Shown here: piece after piece, positions 8,501 through 17,241 of the stretch
Position numbering within the stretch: the stretch's first letter is position 1
How the letters are laid out: the number at the start of each line of letters is the position of its first letter
Position numbers and translations under genes: made by a program
NCBI RefSeq assembly: GCF_031851795.1
Contig: NZ_CP134696.1
Coordinates: forward strand, 1,359,576 to 1,423,575
DNA from: Pontibacter sp. G13
GTDB taxonomy: Bacteria; Bacteroidota; Bacteroidia; J057
Length of the DNA stretch: 64,000 bases
Direction: 5' to 3'
Notes under the pieces: generated by a model
What the model was told of the DNA's origin: nothing
What the model saw: only the letters and a program-made list of their open reading frames with translations
Databases searched by the model: none

Positions 8501-10498
8501 TCAAGATTCCGGAGACTCATGGGGAGCAAGCACCAGCAGGACTTCCTTGGCGGCCACGGTAGCAGTCTCCTCCACCCGTACTTCGGCGATTTTGCCAGAT
8601 TGATGTGCATATAGGGTATTTTCCATCTTCATCGAAGACAAGATCACCAGAGGGTCTCCCTTGGAGACTTCCTGCCCCATTTCCACCATGACCGATACGA
8701 CTTTGCCGGGCATGGGAGCGACGTAGGCACCTTCTGAATCCTCGGCTTTTGGAAGGGGAAATGGATCTTTGAAGGTCAATTCGGTCTTGAGGCCTCCCCA
8801 TTGCTGAATCCACCAGCGATCTCCCTGCTGGGTGTAGATATACCTGGTGTGTCGATCGTCTAGGTTGAGGCTGACGGAATGCGTATCGATGGACCGAATG
8901 GATACATGCTCCCATCGATGGCCGGCATGCTCAAACCACCAATCGCCTGCCCCATTTCGTCCAAATCTCCATTCATATTCCTTCTCCCCGATGATCCAGG
9001 TAATCCGTTGCGTCCGAGGGCCCATATTGGTCCAACCACTTGGGATTCCTTGGAAAGCAGGGCGAGTGTGGCTTTCTCCGTCAATGTCCATCAGCGTAGC
9101 AATCATGCAAGCTGCTGGGTCCACTGACTCATTTGGCAGTAGATCTGGGTGATATCGATGGAGAAACTGGGTATCATATTCGCCTTTGAGCATATCAGGG
9201 TGCTCCAAAATGGACCGCAAATAGGCTTGATTGGTCACCACTCCAAAAGCTGCTAGACGCCCCAATTCATGGGTCATTTTCCGAATGGCTCCATCGCGGT
9301 GGTCAGCATGAACGATGATTTTGGCCAACATCGGATCGTAATCTGTGCCAATTTCCACCCCTGAAAACATCGCAGTATCATACCGCACATGCTCGATATC
9401 GGCAGGCTGCCAAAGATGCATGGTTCCCGCGTCGGGCAGGAATTCGGATTGTGGATCTTCGGCATATAATCGACATTCAATTGCATGGCCATCGAGTGGT
9501 ATTTGGGATTGATTCAAGGGTAGTGGTGCTCCTTCCGCCACTCGAATTTGCCATTCCACCAAGTCCAGTCCCGTAATTGCTTCCGTCACAGGATGCTCGA
9601 CTTGGAGCCGGGTGTTCATTTCGAGGAAATAGAATTGGCCGGAGGGAGTCAGAATGAATTCTACGGTGCCAGCTTGGTCATACTGAACGGATTGGGCGAC
9701 CCTGACCGCTGCGGCGCCCATTTCTCCTCGAAGAGCTTCATCCATCCCGGGAGCCGGTGCTTCCTCGATGACTTTCTGATATCTTCGCTGAATGCTGCAC
9801 GCTCGTTCGTTGAGGTGAATGATCTGGCCATGTTGATCCCCAAACACCTGAAACTCGATATGCTGGGCGGAATCGAAATACCTTTCCAGCAACATTCGAT
9901 CGTCACCAAAAGCTGCCTGAGACTCGCGCTTGGCGGCTTCCAGTGCTTCAGCCAAATCTGCCAGTTCTCTGACAATACGCATCCCTTTGCCTCCTCCACC
10001 AGCCGAGGCTTTGAGCAGAAGTGGAAAGCCGATCCGCTCCGCCTCATTCATCAGGGTAGGCAAAGTTTGATCCTCGCCCGAATATCCCGGAATGGTCGGC
10101 ACATCAAATGCCTGCACACGCGCCTTGGAACGAGCCTTGTCTCCCATCCAATCGATCGCATCCGGGTGGGGTCCTATCCAGATCAATCCCGCTTCCCGGC
10201 AAGCACGTGCAAATTCCGCCCGCTCGCTGAGGAATCCATATCCCGGATGAATGGCATCTGCTCCAGTCGCTTGAGCTGCGTGGATCAGACCGGGAATGTT
10301 GAGGTATGCATTTCCCACTTCTCCGGGAGGAATCACCATCGCTTCGTCCGCAGAGACAACAGGGAGAGAATCAGCATCTTGCTCAGCATAAACAGCAACC
10401 GTGGAAATCCCTAGTTTCCGGCAGGTCCTGATAATTCGCTGGGCAATTTCCCCGCGATTGGCAATGAGAATCTTTTGGATCATGATGGAAGGGTTCAT
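8501..10498 (-). CDS. Acyl-CoA carboxylase alpha subunit (biotin carboxylase + biotin carrier)
   Basis: A 665-residue fusion that carboxylates biotin with ATP and bicarbonate and carries the carboxybiotin. Domains: biotin carboxylase (KILIANRGEIAQRI; HPGYGFLSE; ATP-grasp KASAGGGGKGMR; EMNTRLQVEHPVTE) about 6-450, a linker/BT region about 500-590, and a C-terminal biotinyl domain with SSMKMEN (biotinylated K624). Length and layout match methylcrotonoyl- or geranyl-CoA carboxylase alpha subunits. It begins 2 bp after the stop of the beta-subunit gene, so the two form an operon. No other leucine-degradation gene is nearby, so the acyl-CoA substrate is uncertain. Confidence 0.92.
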   Translation of the reverse strand: MNPSIMIQKILIANRGEIAQRIIRTCRKLGISTVAVYAEQDADSLPVVSADEAMVIPPGEVGNAYLNIPGLIHAAQATGADAIHPGYGFLSERAEFARACREAGLIWIGPHPDAIDWMGDKARSKARVQAFDVPTIPGYSGEDQTLPTLMNEAERIGFPLLLKASAGGGGKGMRIVRELADLAEALEAAKRESQAAFGDDRMLLERYFDSAQHIEFQVFGDQHGQIIHLNERACSIQRRYQKVIEEAPAPGMDEALRGEMGAAAVRVAQSVQYDQAGTVEFILTPSGQFYFLEMNTRLQVEHPVTEAITGLDLVEWQIRVAEGAPLPLNQSQIPLDGHAIECRLYAEDPQSEFLPDAGTMHLWQPADIEHVRYDTAMFSGVEIGTDYDPMLAKIIVHADHRDGAIRKMTHELGRLAAFGVVTNQAYLRSILEHPDMLKGEYDTQFLHRYHPDLLPNESVDPAACMIATLMDIDGESHTRPAFQGIPSGWTNMGPRTQRITWIIGEKEYEWRFGRNGAGDWWFEHAGHRWEHVSIRSIDTHSVSLNLDDRHTRYIYTQQGDRWWIQQWGGLKTELTFKDPFPLPKAEDSEGAYVAPMPGKVVSVMVEMGQEVSKGDPLVILSSMKMENTLYAHQSGKIAEVRVEETATVAAKEVLLVLAPHESPES

Positions 10499-10500
10499 GG

Positions 10501-12096
10501 CTAAAATCTGAATACCCCAAAGCTATCCGCTCCGGAAATGGGTTGCTGATGAATAACCGATAGGCAAAAGCCCAACACATGCCTACTATCTCGGGGGTCG
10601 ATGATTCCATCATCCCACAATTGACCAGAAGCATAAAATGCGTCAGATTCACGATCCACTTGCATTTGCATCATTTGCTTCATCTGGTCCAGTTGCTGTT
10701 CATCGACCTCACGTCCTGCTTTTTTGGCAGCCTGACGCTGGATGATTTCCATGACACCGCCCAATTGCTCCGAGCCCATGACTGCAATTTTGGCGTTGGG
10801 CCAAGCGAATAGGAATCTTGGCTGGAATGCACGGCCATTCATCGCGTAGTTTCCAGCCCCATAGGAAGCCCCTATCATGAGCGTGATGGAAGGAACTTCG
10901 CTGTTGGAAACGGCATTGATGAGTTGTGCACCGTGCTTGATGATCCCACCAGTCTCGTAGCGTTCACCGACCATGAAGCCTGTGATATTTTGCAGGAAAA
11001 TGAGTGGTGTACGCTGTCGATTGCACAGCTGGATAAAATGAGCCCCCTTCTGGGCCGAGGAAGAAAACAACACCCCATTATTGGCCAAAATCCCTACCGG
11101 ATGTCCCATAATGTCCGCAAACCCACACACCAAGGTCTCTCCATAATCAGGCTTGAATTCATCAAATTCCGACCCATCCACCAGTCGCCCAATGATTTCC
11201 CGGACATCGAAGGGCGTCTTCAGATCTGAAGGAATGATCCCCAGCAGATCTTCTGCCGGCAGCTTGGGAGGCAGCCAATCTGTCGATGTAGAATGGGTGG
11301 GAAATACGGGTTTGAGGCGATGTATCCACTTTCTGGCCATCCGGATACCATCGGCTTCACTCTCTGCCAGATAATCCGATACGCCAGAGACCTTGCTGTG
11401 CATATCCGCTCCTCCCAACGATTCGTCGTCCACCACTTCTTGGGTCGCCATGTAAACCAAGGGAGGTCCAGCCAGAAACACCTTGGCCTGATCCTTCACA
11501 AATATGCTGTAATCAGACATTCCGGGGATATAGGCTCCCCCCGCCGTGGAATTCCCAAACACCACAGAAATGGTGGGAATGCCGGCTTTGGACCTACGGG
11601 TGATATCCCGAAAATTCTGGCCGCCGTGATTGAAGATTTGAGCCTGCTCGGGAAGATTGGCTCCACCCGATTCCACCAGATGAACGACCGGAAGACGATT
11701 CTCCCGAGCGATCTCATTGAGTCGAAAGCCTTTTTGGAGCGTCACGACATCGATGGTCCCTCCTTTGATCGTGGGAATATTCGCCGTAATCAGGCATACC
11801 ACGCCACTGATCAAGCCTATTCCGCCGATCATGGTTCCGCCTAGAGCGATATTGCCTTTCTTCCCCAAGCCTGCTAGCGGGAGCAATTCGAGGAAGGGCG
11901 TATGCGGATCAATGAGCAGGTCGATCCGTTCTCTGGCCAGCATTTTTCCGGATTGCTTGGCGCGTTCGATATATTTGGCTTTGCCGGGATCGCAGCTTTC
12001 CTCCCAGTGGGTTCGGAGGCGATCGATGAGGCCAAGATTGGCTTGGCGATTGGCCTCGGCCTGAGGCGTGTGAGGAGAGAAATTGGAAGCGAGCAT
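10501..12096 (-). CDS. Acyl-CoA carboxylase beta subunit (carboxyltransferase)
   Basis: A 531-residue biotin-dependent carboxyltransferase that moves the carboxyl group from carboxybiotin to an acyl-CoA. Both crotonase-fold halves are present: N-terminal with HLVESGGANLPEQAQIF and FGNSTAGGAYIPGMSDY, C-terminal with NITGFMVGERYETGGIIKHGA and ASYGAGNYAMNGRAF. SGGANLP and GGADMHSKVSGVSD favour the methylcrotonoyl/geranyl-CoA group over propionyl-CoA carboxylase. It is the first gene of a two-gene operon with the alpha subunit. The upstream region to 12275 contains no clear promoter match. Confidence 0.92.
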   Translation of the reverse strand: MLASNFSPHTPQAEANRQANLGLIDRLRTHWEESCDPGKAKYIERAKQSGKMLARERIDLLIDPHTPFLELLPLAGLGKKGNIALGGTMIGGIGLISGVVCLITANIPTIKGGTIDVVTLQKGFRLNEIARENRLPVVHLVESGGANLPEQAQIFNHGGQNFRDITRRSKAGIPTISVVFGNSTAGGAYIPGMSDYSIFVKDQAKVFLAGPPLVYMATQEVVDDESLGGADMHSKVSGVSDYLAESEADGIRMARKWIHRLKPVFPTHSTSTDWLPPKLPAEDLLGIIPSDLKTPFDVREIIGRLVDGSEFDEFKPDYGETLVCGFADIMGHPVGILANNGVLFSSSAQKGAHFIQLCNRQRTPLIFLQNITGFMVGERYETGGIIKHGAQLINAVSNSEVPSITLMIGASYGAGNYAMNGRAFQPRFLFAWPNAKIAVMGSEQLGGVMEIIQRQAAKKAGREVDEQQLDQMKQMMQMQVDRESDAFYASGQLWDDGIIDPRDSRHVLGFCLSVIHQQPISGADSFGVFRF

Positions 12097-12275
12097 ACAG
12101 CGTAAGGTAGTCCAATGGGCAATTGCCCGGTTGTTTGAGCCCCCATAGCATCAGGCTATCTGCTTCGAATCCAACTACTCCAGCAGTTGGGCGCATCAAA
12201 GTCATCAAGAGGAGCTTACTTAACTTACGCAAATGTTTGGACAATCAAAACAGTTTGTCACTCGGCAGTAACCCA

Positions 12276-12315
12276 AGTGCGCCTGTCCCCGGCATTCGCA
12301 GGAAACAGGCGCACT
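12276..12315 (-). terminator. Hairpin downstream of the first TPR gene
   Basis: Perfect 11-bp stem AGTGCGCCTGT / ACAGGCGCACT with an 18-base loop, starting 22 bp beyond the stop codon at 12337. There is no T-run on either side, so it may be a processing or rho-type end rather than a classic intrinsic terminator. Confidence 0.5.
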
Positions 12316-12336
12316 ATTGGTATTATAGATCTAGGG

Positions 12337-13503
12337 CTAGAGTCGGAATTTCGTCAGGTCTACTTGGTAGAAGTTCCAAGCTTGCCCATCGTCCCGGCCA
12401 CCTTCCACGATATGGATGGTGTGGATGTTGTCAGGGATTTTGTCGAATTCCAGGGTGAAGTATAGCGGCTCATCAGGTTTCAACGTGGTCTTGCCGGGAT
12501 AAGTGGCGATGTTGGAGACCTTTCTGAGGTTGATTCGGCGCTTGACAGATTCTCCGCCATCCGTCAGATAATAGGCTTTGGGATTGCGAGGCGGATATAC
12601 GCACACATCGTAATCCTTGGCCGTGGGATTGACCACTTTGAAGGTGATGACGGTGATTTTCGGCAAAATCTTCACTTGCTCGACCGTGACATAATTGGCT
12701 GTGGCAAATGCATAATCTGGATGCTTGTAAGCCTTTCCTCTCAGCGGCACCTTGCGGTTTTTCACCTCTGGTGCGGCAAATCGATCTCCACCACGTGTCT
12801 GGGAAGCCATGTCAATGAATTCCAGACGATTGTCCCGCAGTTTCACGGTGGACTTTTTGGCTTGCTTCGGATCTACCGGTTCCATCGCATTGGGAGGACG
12901 CTGGTACATCGCATTGGTCATCCGACGATTGGGCGTCAGCGTACTTCCGCTATTGGTGGTAGTAGGTCGCGTAAACGAAGGTCTTCCAGCTTGGGTACCA
13001 TTGGCTTCCTTGAGATTCAAGGAGGCTTGTTGCAAATGCTCATCTAGCTCCAAGGCTCGGTTGAAGTCCTGAATGGCAGCAGTGGTTTTGCGCTGATTGT
13101 ATCTGGCAACGCCCCGGTTGTTGTACAATCTCGCCAACTTTCCACTTCCGGATTGTGTCCCACCTGGAAGCGCAACTGCCATGTTGCCGATTCTGCCTTG
13201 AGGATTGCGCTGACGAGCGCGATTGTCATACAAGTGCAACTCAATGGCTGTGGAAAATGCCATTTCAGCCTGTGCATATTGCTTGAGCATGAGGTAGGCA
13301 TATCCCTGATAATCGTGAGCGGAGGCATTTTTTGCATCCAACTGGATCGCCTGATCAAAAAGCTGTAAAGCCGCTTGATACCGTTGCTCGTTCACCGCCT
13401 CTTGACCCTTGTTCACCCAATCTTGGGAAGTTTGGGCGAGGACAGGCCCCATGACAAGTACCAATAGACAGAAGGTAAGGATTGGGCGTAAATTTCTATT
13501 CAT
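12337..13503 (-). CDS. Secreted TPR protein with C-terminal beta domain
   Basis: A 388-residue protein: signal peptide 1-23 (ending VLAQ), TPRs about 28-160 (GQEAVNEQRYQAALQLFDQAI; ARYNQRKTTAAIQDFNRALEL), a Ser/Thr/Asn/Pro-rich linker about 165-225, and a beta-rich C-terminal domain (VTVEQVKILPKITVITFKVVNPTA... ending GQAWNFYQVDL). The same architecture and the A-WNFY ending recur in the next gene, so the two are paralogues. Stop and start codons are 51 bp apart on the same strand, suggesting co-transcription. Role unknown; periplasmic or surface TPR scaffolding is a guess. Confidence 0.75.
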   Translation of the reverse strand: MNRNLRPILTFCLLVLVMGPVLAQTSQDWVNKGQEAVNEQRYQAALQLFDQAIQLDAKNASAHDYQGYAYLMLKQYAQAEMAFSTAIELHLYDNRARQRNPQGRIGNMAVALPGGTQSGSGKLARLYNNRGVARYNQRKTTAAIQDFNRALELDEHLQQASLNLKEANGTQAGRPSFTRPTTTNSGSTLTPNRRMTNAMYQRPPNAMEPVDPKQAKKSTVKLRDNRLEFIDMASQTRGGDRFAAPEVKNRKVPLRGKAYKHPDYAFATANYVTVEQVKILPKITVITFKVVNPTAKDYDVCVYPPRNPKAYYLTDGGESVKRRINLRKVSNIATYPGKTTLKPDEPLYFTLEFDKIPDNIHTIHIVEGGRDDGQAWNFYQVDLTKFRL

Positions 13504-13554
13504 GATGCGAAATCAACAGGAAACGAGAAATCATAGCCGAACGAATGGGTCCGG

Positions 13555-14664
13555 TTAGGGATTGGGCGATAACTGGATGTTGTAGAAGTTCCAGGCGTAC
13601 TTGAACTGACCCGAACCTTCCTGAAGGTGAAAAGTATTCACCCCTGGGTCCAGCGGATCAAAGGTGGCCGTAAAGACCTTCTTTTCCCCCGGATTGAGGG
13701 TGAAGGGACGATTGGGCCATCCTGGAAGTCGGATACCTCGAAGCTTATAGGATTTGGAATAGTCGATGCTGTACAACCTCCAGGCACTCTCTCCTCCAAT
13801 TTGGTCAAAATGAACATCGTAGGGCTCTTCTCCTACGCCGACCATCTCGAAGGTGATCTGAGTTAATTGAGGCGTAACTTGGATTTGTATAATGTTGAAG
13901 CTGGCATCGGTTTGTTTGCCGACAGCAAATTCCTTGCGGGTGTATTTTCGGTTGCGTTGCAAGGGCACAATTTCGGGATTGCCTTGCTGTGCTGAACCGG
14001 TGTTGGGCGTACTGGATGGGTTCACGGTATTGGACCCGGCATTGGAAGGCTCGTTTTTCCCAAACGTGGGCCGATTTCCTCCAGTATTGAAGGTAGGACG
14101 ATTTCCTCCTTGTGTGGGTCGGGTAATGGTTCCCTCACGCTGATAAGGTCTTCCTGTGGTGACCTGAGCAGGCTGAGTATTTCCTCCAGAATGGTTGCGT
14201 CTCGAAGCCAAAAAGTCCTGAATCGCCGCCAAGTTCTGGGAAGCTTCCAGGTGATTGGGATCGACCTCCAATGCCTTTCTGAAATAAATCTCCGCAGACT
14301 CGTACACCTGCAATTCCATCGCTGCCGCTCCGGCTTCATTCATGTAGTCGGGCTGATCAGGATGTTGGCGGAAGGCCGTCACGTAGTCGTCAATGGCCGC
14401 TTCGTATTGGCGGAGGCTAAACAAGACCTCGCCGCGCACTGCATACGCCCATTCGTGCTCAGGATTCAGCTCCAAAACCTCATCCAGCAATGGCAATGCT
14501 GAAGTAAAGGCAGACTGATCCACCAACGTCTTGGCTTCCTGGTATTTCTTTTCGGCTTTGTAGGCCAGAATGGTAAGGGGAGGCTGTGCGTTGACAGAGA
14601 AAGGTAGGACGAAGAGCAGCGCCAAAATCAGGTGTGGAATGCGTACCATGTCATTTTTTCGCAT
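13555..14664 (-). CDS. Secreted TPR protein, paralogue of the downstream gene
   Basis: About 369 residues from the Met at 14664 (MRKNDMVRIPHLILALLFVLPFSVNA-Q); the Met at 14649 is an alternative. TPRs about 30-165 (ALPLLDEVLELNPEHEWAYA; AAIDDYVTAFRQHPDQPDYM; AEIYFRKALEVDPNHLEASQ), then a low-complexity Gly/Asn/Thr/Pro linker with a repeated N-R-P-T-F motif, then a beta domain (FNIIQIQVTPQLTQITFEMVG... TFHLQEGSGQFKYAWNFYNIQL). The C-terminal domain aligns by eye with that of the 12337-13503 protein. Function unknown. The stretch 14665-14890 upstream shows nothing recognisable. Confidence 0.75.
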   Translation of the reverse strand: MRKNDMVRIPHLILALLFVLPFSVNAQPPLTILAYKAEKKYQEAKTLVDQSAFTSALPLLDEVLELNPEHEWAYAVRGEVLFSLRQYEAAIDDYVTAFRQHPDQPDYMNEAGAAAMELQVYESAEIYFRKALEVDPNHLEASQNLAAIQDFLASRRNHSGGNTQPAQVTTGRPYQREGTITRPTQGGNRPTFNTGGNRPTFGKNEPSNAGSNTVNPSSTPNTGSAQQGNPEIVPLQRNRKYTRKEFAVGKQTDASFNIIQIQVTPQLTQITFEMVGVGEEPYDVHFDQIGGESAWRLYSIDYSKSYKLRGIRLPGWPNRPFTLNPGEKKVFTATFDPLDPGVNTFHLQEGSGQFKYAWNFYNIQLSPNP

Positions 14665-14890
14665 GAAAATCGGTCCCACAAGCTAGAAAACAATTACGGA
14701 ACAGACAAACAACCCATCCGTTTTTTCCGATTGACTCGATGATTGTGCGGTTTTTCCACTGACAAAATCGGATTCGCCTAAAAAATGGCGGATCGGAACC
14801 TTTCCAAATTTTCCTGCTTTACCGATGGCGGTGTTTTCTTGGCAGTTCGTGCAATCACGCTTGGAAATTCTTTCCTGCTTGTTGAAGGAA

Positions 14891-15130
14891 TCGATCCAAG
14901 GTGCGGATGGCCTGCGGAGGCGTGAGAGGGCGGAATGGCGCGACCTTGGGAGCGGTCCGAGGTATTGGAAAACACGATGGGGAGAGAGGTAAATCTTGGC
15001 CTCATCACGCTCTTCCTGAGATCTGCATGGCCGAGGACGGAGCGCCAGCGAACCCATGCAGCACGCGACCCCGCGAACCCACTGCCAGGAAACTTCATGC
15101 TTGCCAAGCTCGCGGGGGCACGCCCAAAAA
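14891..15130 (+). repeat. Dispersed repeat family 1, copy C
   Basis: Full-length copy: GTGCGGATGGCCTGCGGAGG, CGTGAG, GGAATGGCGCGACCTTGGGA, GGACGGAGCGCCAGCGAACC, ending CGCGGGGGCACGCCC. It is nearly identical to copy D, which starts exactly 1870 bp downstream. Homology continues past the repeat into the higB promoter. Confidence 0.92.
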
Positions 15131-15246
15131 TGAAATTTAATTTGATATAAAAAACTATTCATTTTAGCGTTTATTTATCCGAGCAATGTATATTACCGCC
15201 CACGTCATCAGCAATATTCATTCACAAACGGAACATCCAATCTGTA

Positions 15247-15278
15247 TTCGTTCACAAAAAAGTGAACAATTACCTTTG
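15247..15278 (+). promoter_or_regulatory. higBA promoter with embedded operator
   Basis: The -7 element TACCTTTG (15271-15278) fits TAnnTTTG; a weak -33 TTCG lies at 15247-15250 with a 20-bp spacer. The spacer is filled by the palindrome GTTCACAAAAAAGTGAAC (15250-15267), so a bound repressor would block polymerase directly. The start codon is 16 bp past the -7 box. Autoregulation by HigA/HigBA is inferred from family behaviour. Confidence 0.7.
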
Positions 15279-15294
15279 ACATCCAGTAAGTACT

Positions 15295-15618
15295 ATGCAA
15301 ATTGAGTTCAAGAAGCAGTACCTGAAGGATTTATTTGAAGGGAAGGTAAGTCCATACAAGAAGTATCGCTCGAATCCGCAACTGGTCCAACAGTACATCA
15401 AGACCATCAATAAATTGCGAGCGGCGACCCACATAGAGCAATTGTATCAGATTCATTCTCTGAGGTACGAGAAGAAACAGGGGGATTTGGCTGGAATAAG
15501 TGCCGTGTGGATCAATAGGCAGTATCGGATTCTCTTTCGGGAGGTGTCCACGCAGGGGGAAGGTCTCACGATAGACCTGCTGGAAATACAAGAATTGTCC
15601 AAACACTATGAATCGTGA
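15295..15618 (+). CDS. higB: HigB-type toxin (RelE/ParE superfamily)
   Basis: A 107-residue toxin of the RelE/ParE fold, in HigB systems a ribosome-dependent mRNA endonuclease. Visible features: N-terminal YLKDLFEGK helix, LVQQYIKTINKLRAATHIEQL, the core SLRYEKKQGDLAGISAVWINRQYRILFRE and the final strand IDLLEIQELSKHYE; the R/K-rich strand carries the usual catalytic-type positives. It precedes and overlaps the antitoxin gene by 11 bp, the toxin-first order typical of higBA. Its promoter contains a palindromic operator. Confidence 0.88.
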   Translation: MQIEFKKQYLKDLFEGKVSPYKKYRSNPQLVQQYIKTINKLRAATHIEQLYQIHSLRYEKKQGDLAGISAVWINRQYRILFREVSTQGEGLTIDLLEIQELSKHYES

Positions 15619-16723
15619 AACCATGGCCCAAACAGATCACCTAGTCCCGCTACATGCAACCCATCCGGGAGAATTGCTGGTGGACGAATTGGAGTTTCGG
15701 GAAATGCCACAGGCAGAATTGGCACGAACCATTGGGATGAGCAGAACCCAACTCAATGAAATTCTCAAAGGGAAAAGGGCACTAACTGCCGATTTGGCCA
15801 TATTGCTGGAGGAGGTATTGGGAATCGATGCCCAATACTGGATGTCTTTGCAGGCTCAATATGATTTGGATCAAGCGCGTATCCGCCAATCGAGGAGACT
15901 TGACATGCTCAAAAGATGGAAGGCACATCATACCCAGATTCCTGTCAAGCTATTCAAACAAGCGGGAATCATTCAGGGTGATCCCGCTCTAGATATCCCA
16001 GCCCTTGAAGCGGTGTACGGAGTGGCCTTCGAGTCCATCTCAACCTATTCAGCTCAGCCGCTAGAGGCGATTTATTATCGGCAATCCCCTTCCCTACGCA
16101 AGGATCATCTCGCCATTGTTGGATGGGTAAAACTTGTCCAATATGATGCGAAAAGACGGACTGCCCATGCATTTGATATCCAACATCAGGGTGCATTGAT
16201 TCAAGCCCTGAAGCAATCCTTTCTGCACAACCAAGATCTCCAATCGAAGATTCCTGAGATCCTAGAGGAGCATGGGATCGCCTGTGTGATTCAGCCAGTA
16301 TCGGCAGGAATCCCCGTAGATGGTTTAGCATTTTGGAATGAAGATGGCCCTGCTATAGCCTTGACCTTTCGGCACAAACGAATTGATCGCTTCATGTTCA
16401 GCCTCTTTCACGAATTGGGGCATATCTTTCTGCACATGGGACAGGATCGAGACCGGGCATTTCTGGATGTAGGACGGACCGAGGGGCAAGCCCAAGCGTT
16501 AGCCAACAGAGAGTTGGAAGCGGATGCGTTTGCCCAGAATCAGTTGATTCCGGAGGATGCATGGCGAAGGTTCCGCACCGAACATCCACACCGACCCACG
16601 CGGGAATCCATTTTGCAGTTGGCTCATGCGAATCAGGTACCGCCTGCTGTAGTAGTTGGCAGGTGGAAATTCGAGACCGGAAATTGGAAGGCAAAATTCG
16701 GGATGTCCGACAAAATCGGTTGA
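15608..16723 (+). CDS. higA: HigA antitoxin fused to ImmA/IrrE metallopeptidase
   Basis: A 371-residue two-domain protein. Residues about 15-85 are a HigA-type helix-turn-helix (HPGELLVDELEF, AELARTIGMSRTQLNEILKG), which would neutralise HigB and bind the promoter palindrome. Residues about 130-340 are a DUF955 ImmA/IrrE-type zinc peptidase with HELGH (268-272) and the downstream ELEADAF containing the third ligand (E304). In ImmA relatives this domain cleaves a repressor, so the fusion could self-process. The start at 15608 overlaps higB; the Met at 15623 would leave a 4-bp gap. Both domains look intact. Confidence 0.88.
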   Translation: MNRETMAQTDHLVPLHATHPGELLVDELEFREMPQAELARTIGMSRTQLNEILKGKRALTADLAILLEEVLGIDAQYWMSLQAQYDLDQARIRQSRRLDMLKRWKAHHTQIPVKLFKQAGIIQGDPALDIPALEAVYGVAFESISTYSAQPLEAIYYRQSPSLRKDHLAIVGWVKLVQYDAKRRTAHAFDIQHQGALIQALKQSFLHNQDLQSKIPEILEEHGIACVIQPVSAGIPVDGLAFWNEDGPAIALTFRHKRIDRFMFSLFHELGHIFLHMGQDRDRAFLDVGRTEGQAQALANRELEADAFAQNQLIPEDAWRRFRTEHPHRPTRESILQLAHANQVPPAVVVGRWKFETGNWKAKFGMSDKIG

Positions 16724-16760
16724 CCATAGCTTTTCCTTATCAGCGAGCAGGAAGGATAAA

Positions 16761-17000
16761 TCGATATAAGGGGCGGATGGCCTGCGGAGGCGTGAGCGGG
16801 CGGAATGGCGCGACCTTGGGAGCGGTCCGAGGCATTGGAAAACACGATGGGGAGAGAGGTAAATCTTGGCCTCATCACGCTCTTCCTGAGATCTGCATGG
16901 CCGAGGACGGAGCGCCAGCGAACCCATGCAGCACGCGACCCCGCGAACCCACTGCCAGGAAACTTCATGCTTGCTAAGCCCGCGGGGGCACGCCCAAAAA
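16761..17000 (+). repeat. Dispersed repeat family 1, copy D
   Basis: Near-identical to copy C, in the same orientation. Together they form direct repeats bracketing higBA. The homology extends through 17116 into a second copy of the higBA promoter region. Confidence 0.92.
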
Positions 17001-17116
17001 ATGGAAATTCATTTAATAGAAGAAGCCATATCCATTTATCGCCCAAGTGATCAGCAATCTTCATTCACAAACGGAATCCACCATCCATATTCGTTCACAA
17101 GGAAGTGAACAATGAT
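17001..17116 (+). repeat. Duplicated higBA promoter/operator without a gene
   Basis: Sequence after copy D matches the higB leader after copy C: ATCAGCAATNTTCATTCACAA, AACGGAA, then the palindrome GTTCACAAGGAAGTGAAC (17093-17110). The -7 box has become GATCTTTG, losing the leading T. No toxin frame follows. It looks like a remnant of a second module or of the recombination that created the first. The rest of the gap to 17174 is featureless. Confidence 0.8.
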
Positions 17117-17174
17117 CTTTGCAACGCCAATCGCAGAGGTTCTTCAAAGTCCGAAAGCCGGTCCTTTTTCACAC

Positions 17175-17202
17175 AAAAAGAGCCACCCAACACGGGCAGC
17201 TC
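17175..17202 (-). terminator. Terminator of the NUDIX gene
   Basis: On the - strand GAGCTGCCC-GTGTT-GGGTGGCTC followed by TTTTT; a seven-pair stem with an internal mismatch, about 40 bp beyond the stop at 17242. Confidence 0.7.
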
Positions 17203-17241
17203 CAAGCGCAGAATTTGAAATATGCGGTGGTTAATCTCTTG

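Noticed and set aside
8501-12096. Propionyl-CoA carboxylase as a firm call
   Set aside because: The beta subunit has SGGANLP and the alpha subunit the single-chain BC-BCCP layout closer to the methylcrotonoyl/geranyl-CoA group; the substrate was left open.
14683-15162. Several 70-160 residue frames on both strands across repeat copies C and D (14683-15162, 16499-17064)
   Set aside because: The same peptides appear at every copy of the dispersed repeat; they reflect GC-rich repeat DNA without stop codons, not genes.
14891-17000. Insertion sequence or composite transposon
   Set aside because: The bounding repeats carry no transposase, and no terminal inverted repeats or target duplications were found around the module.
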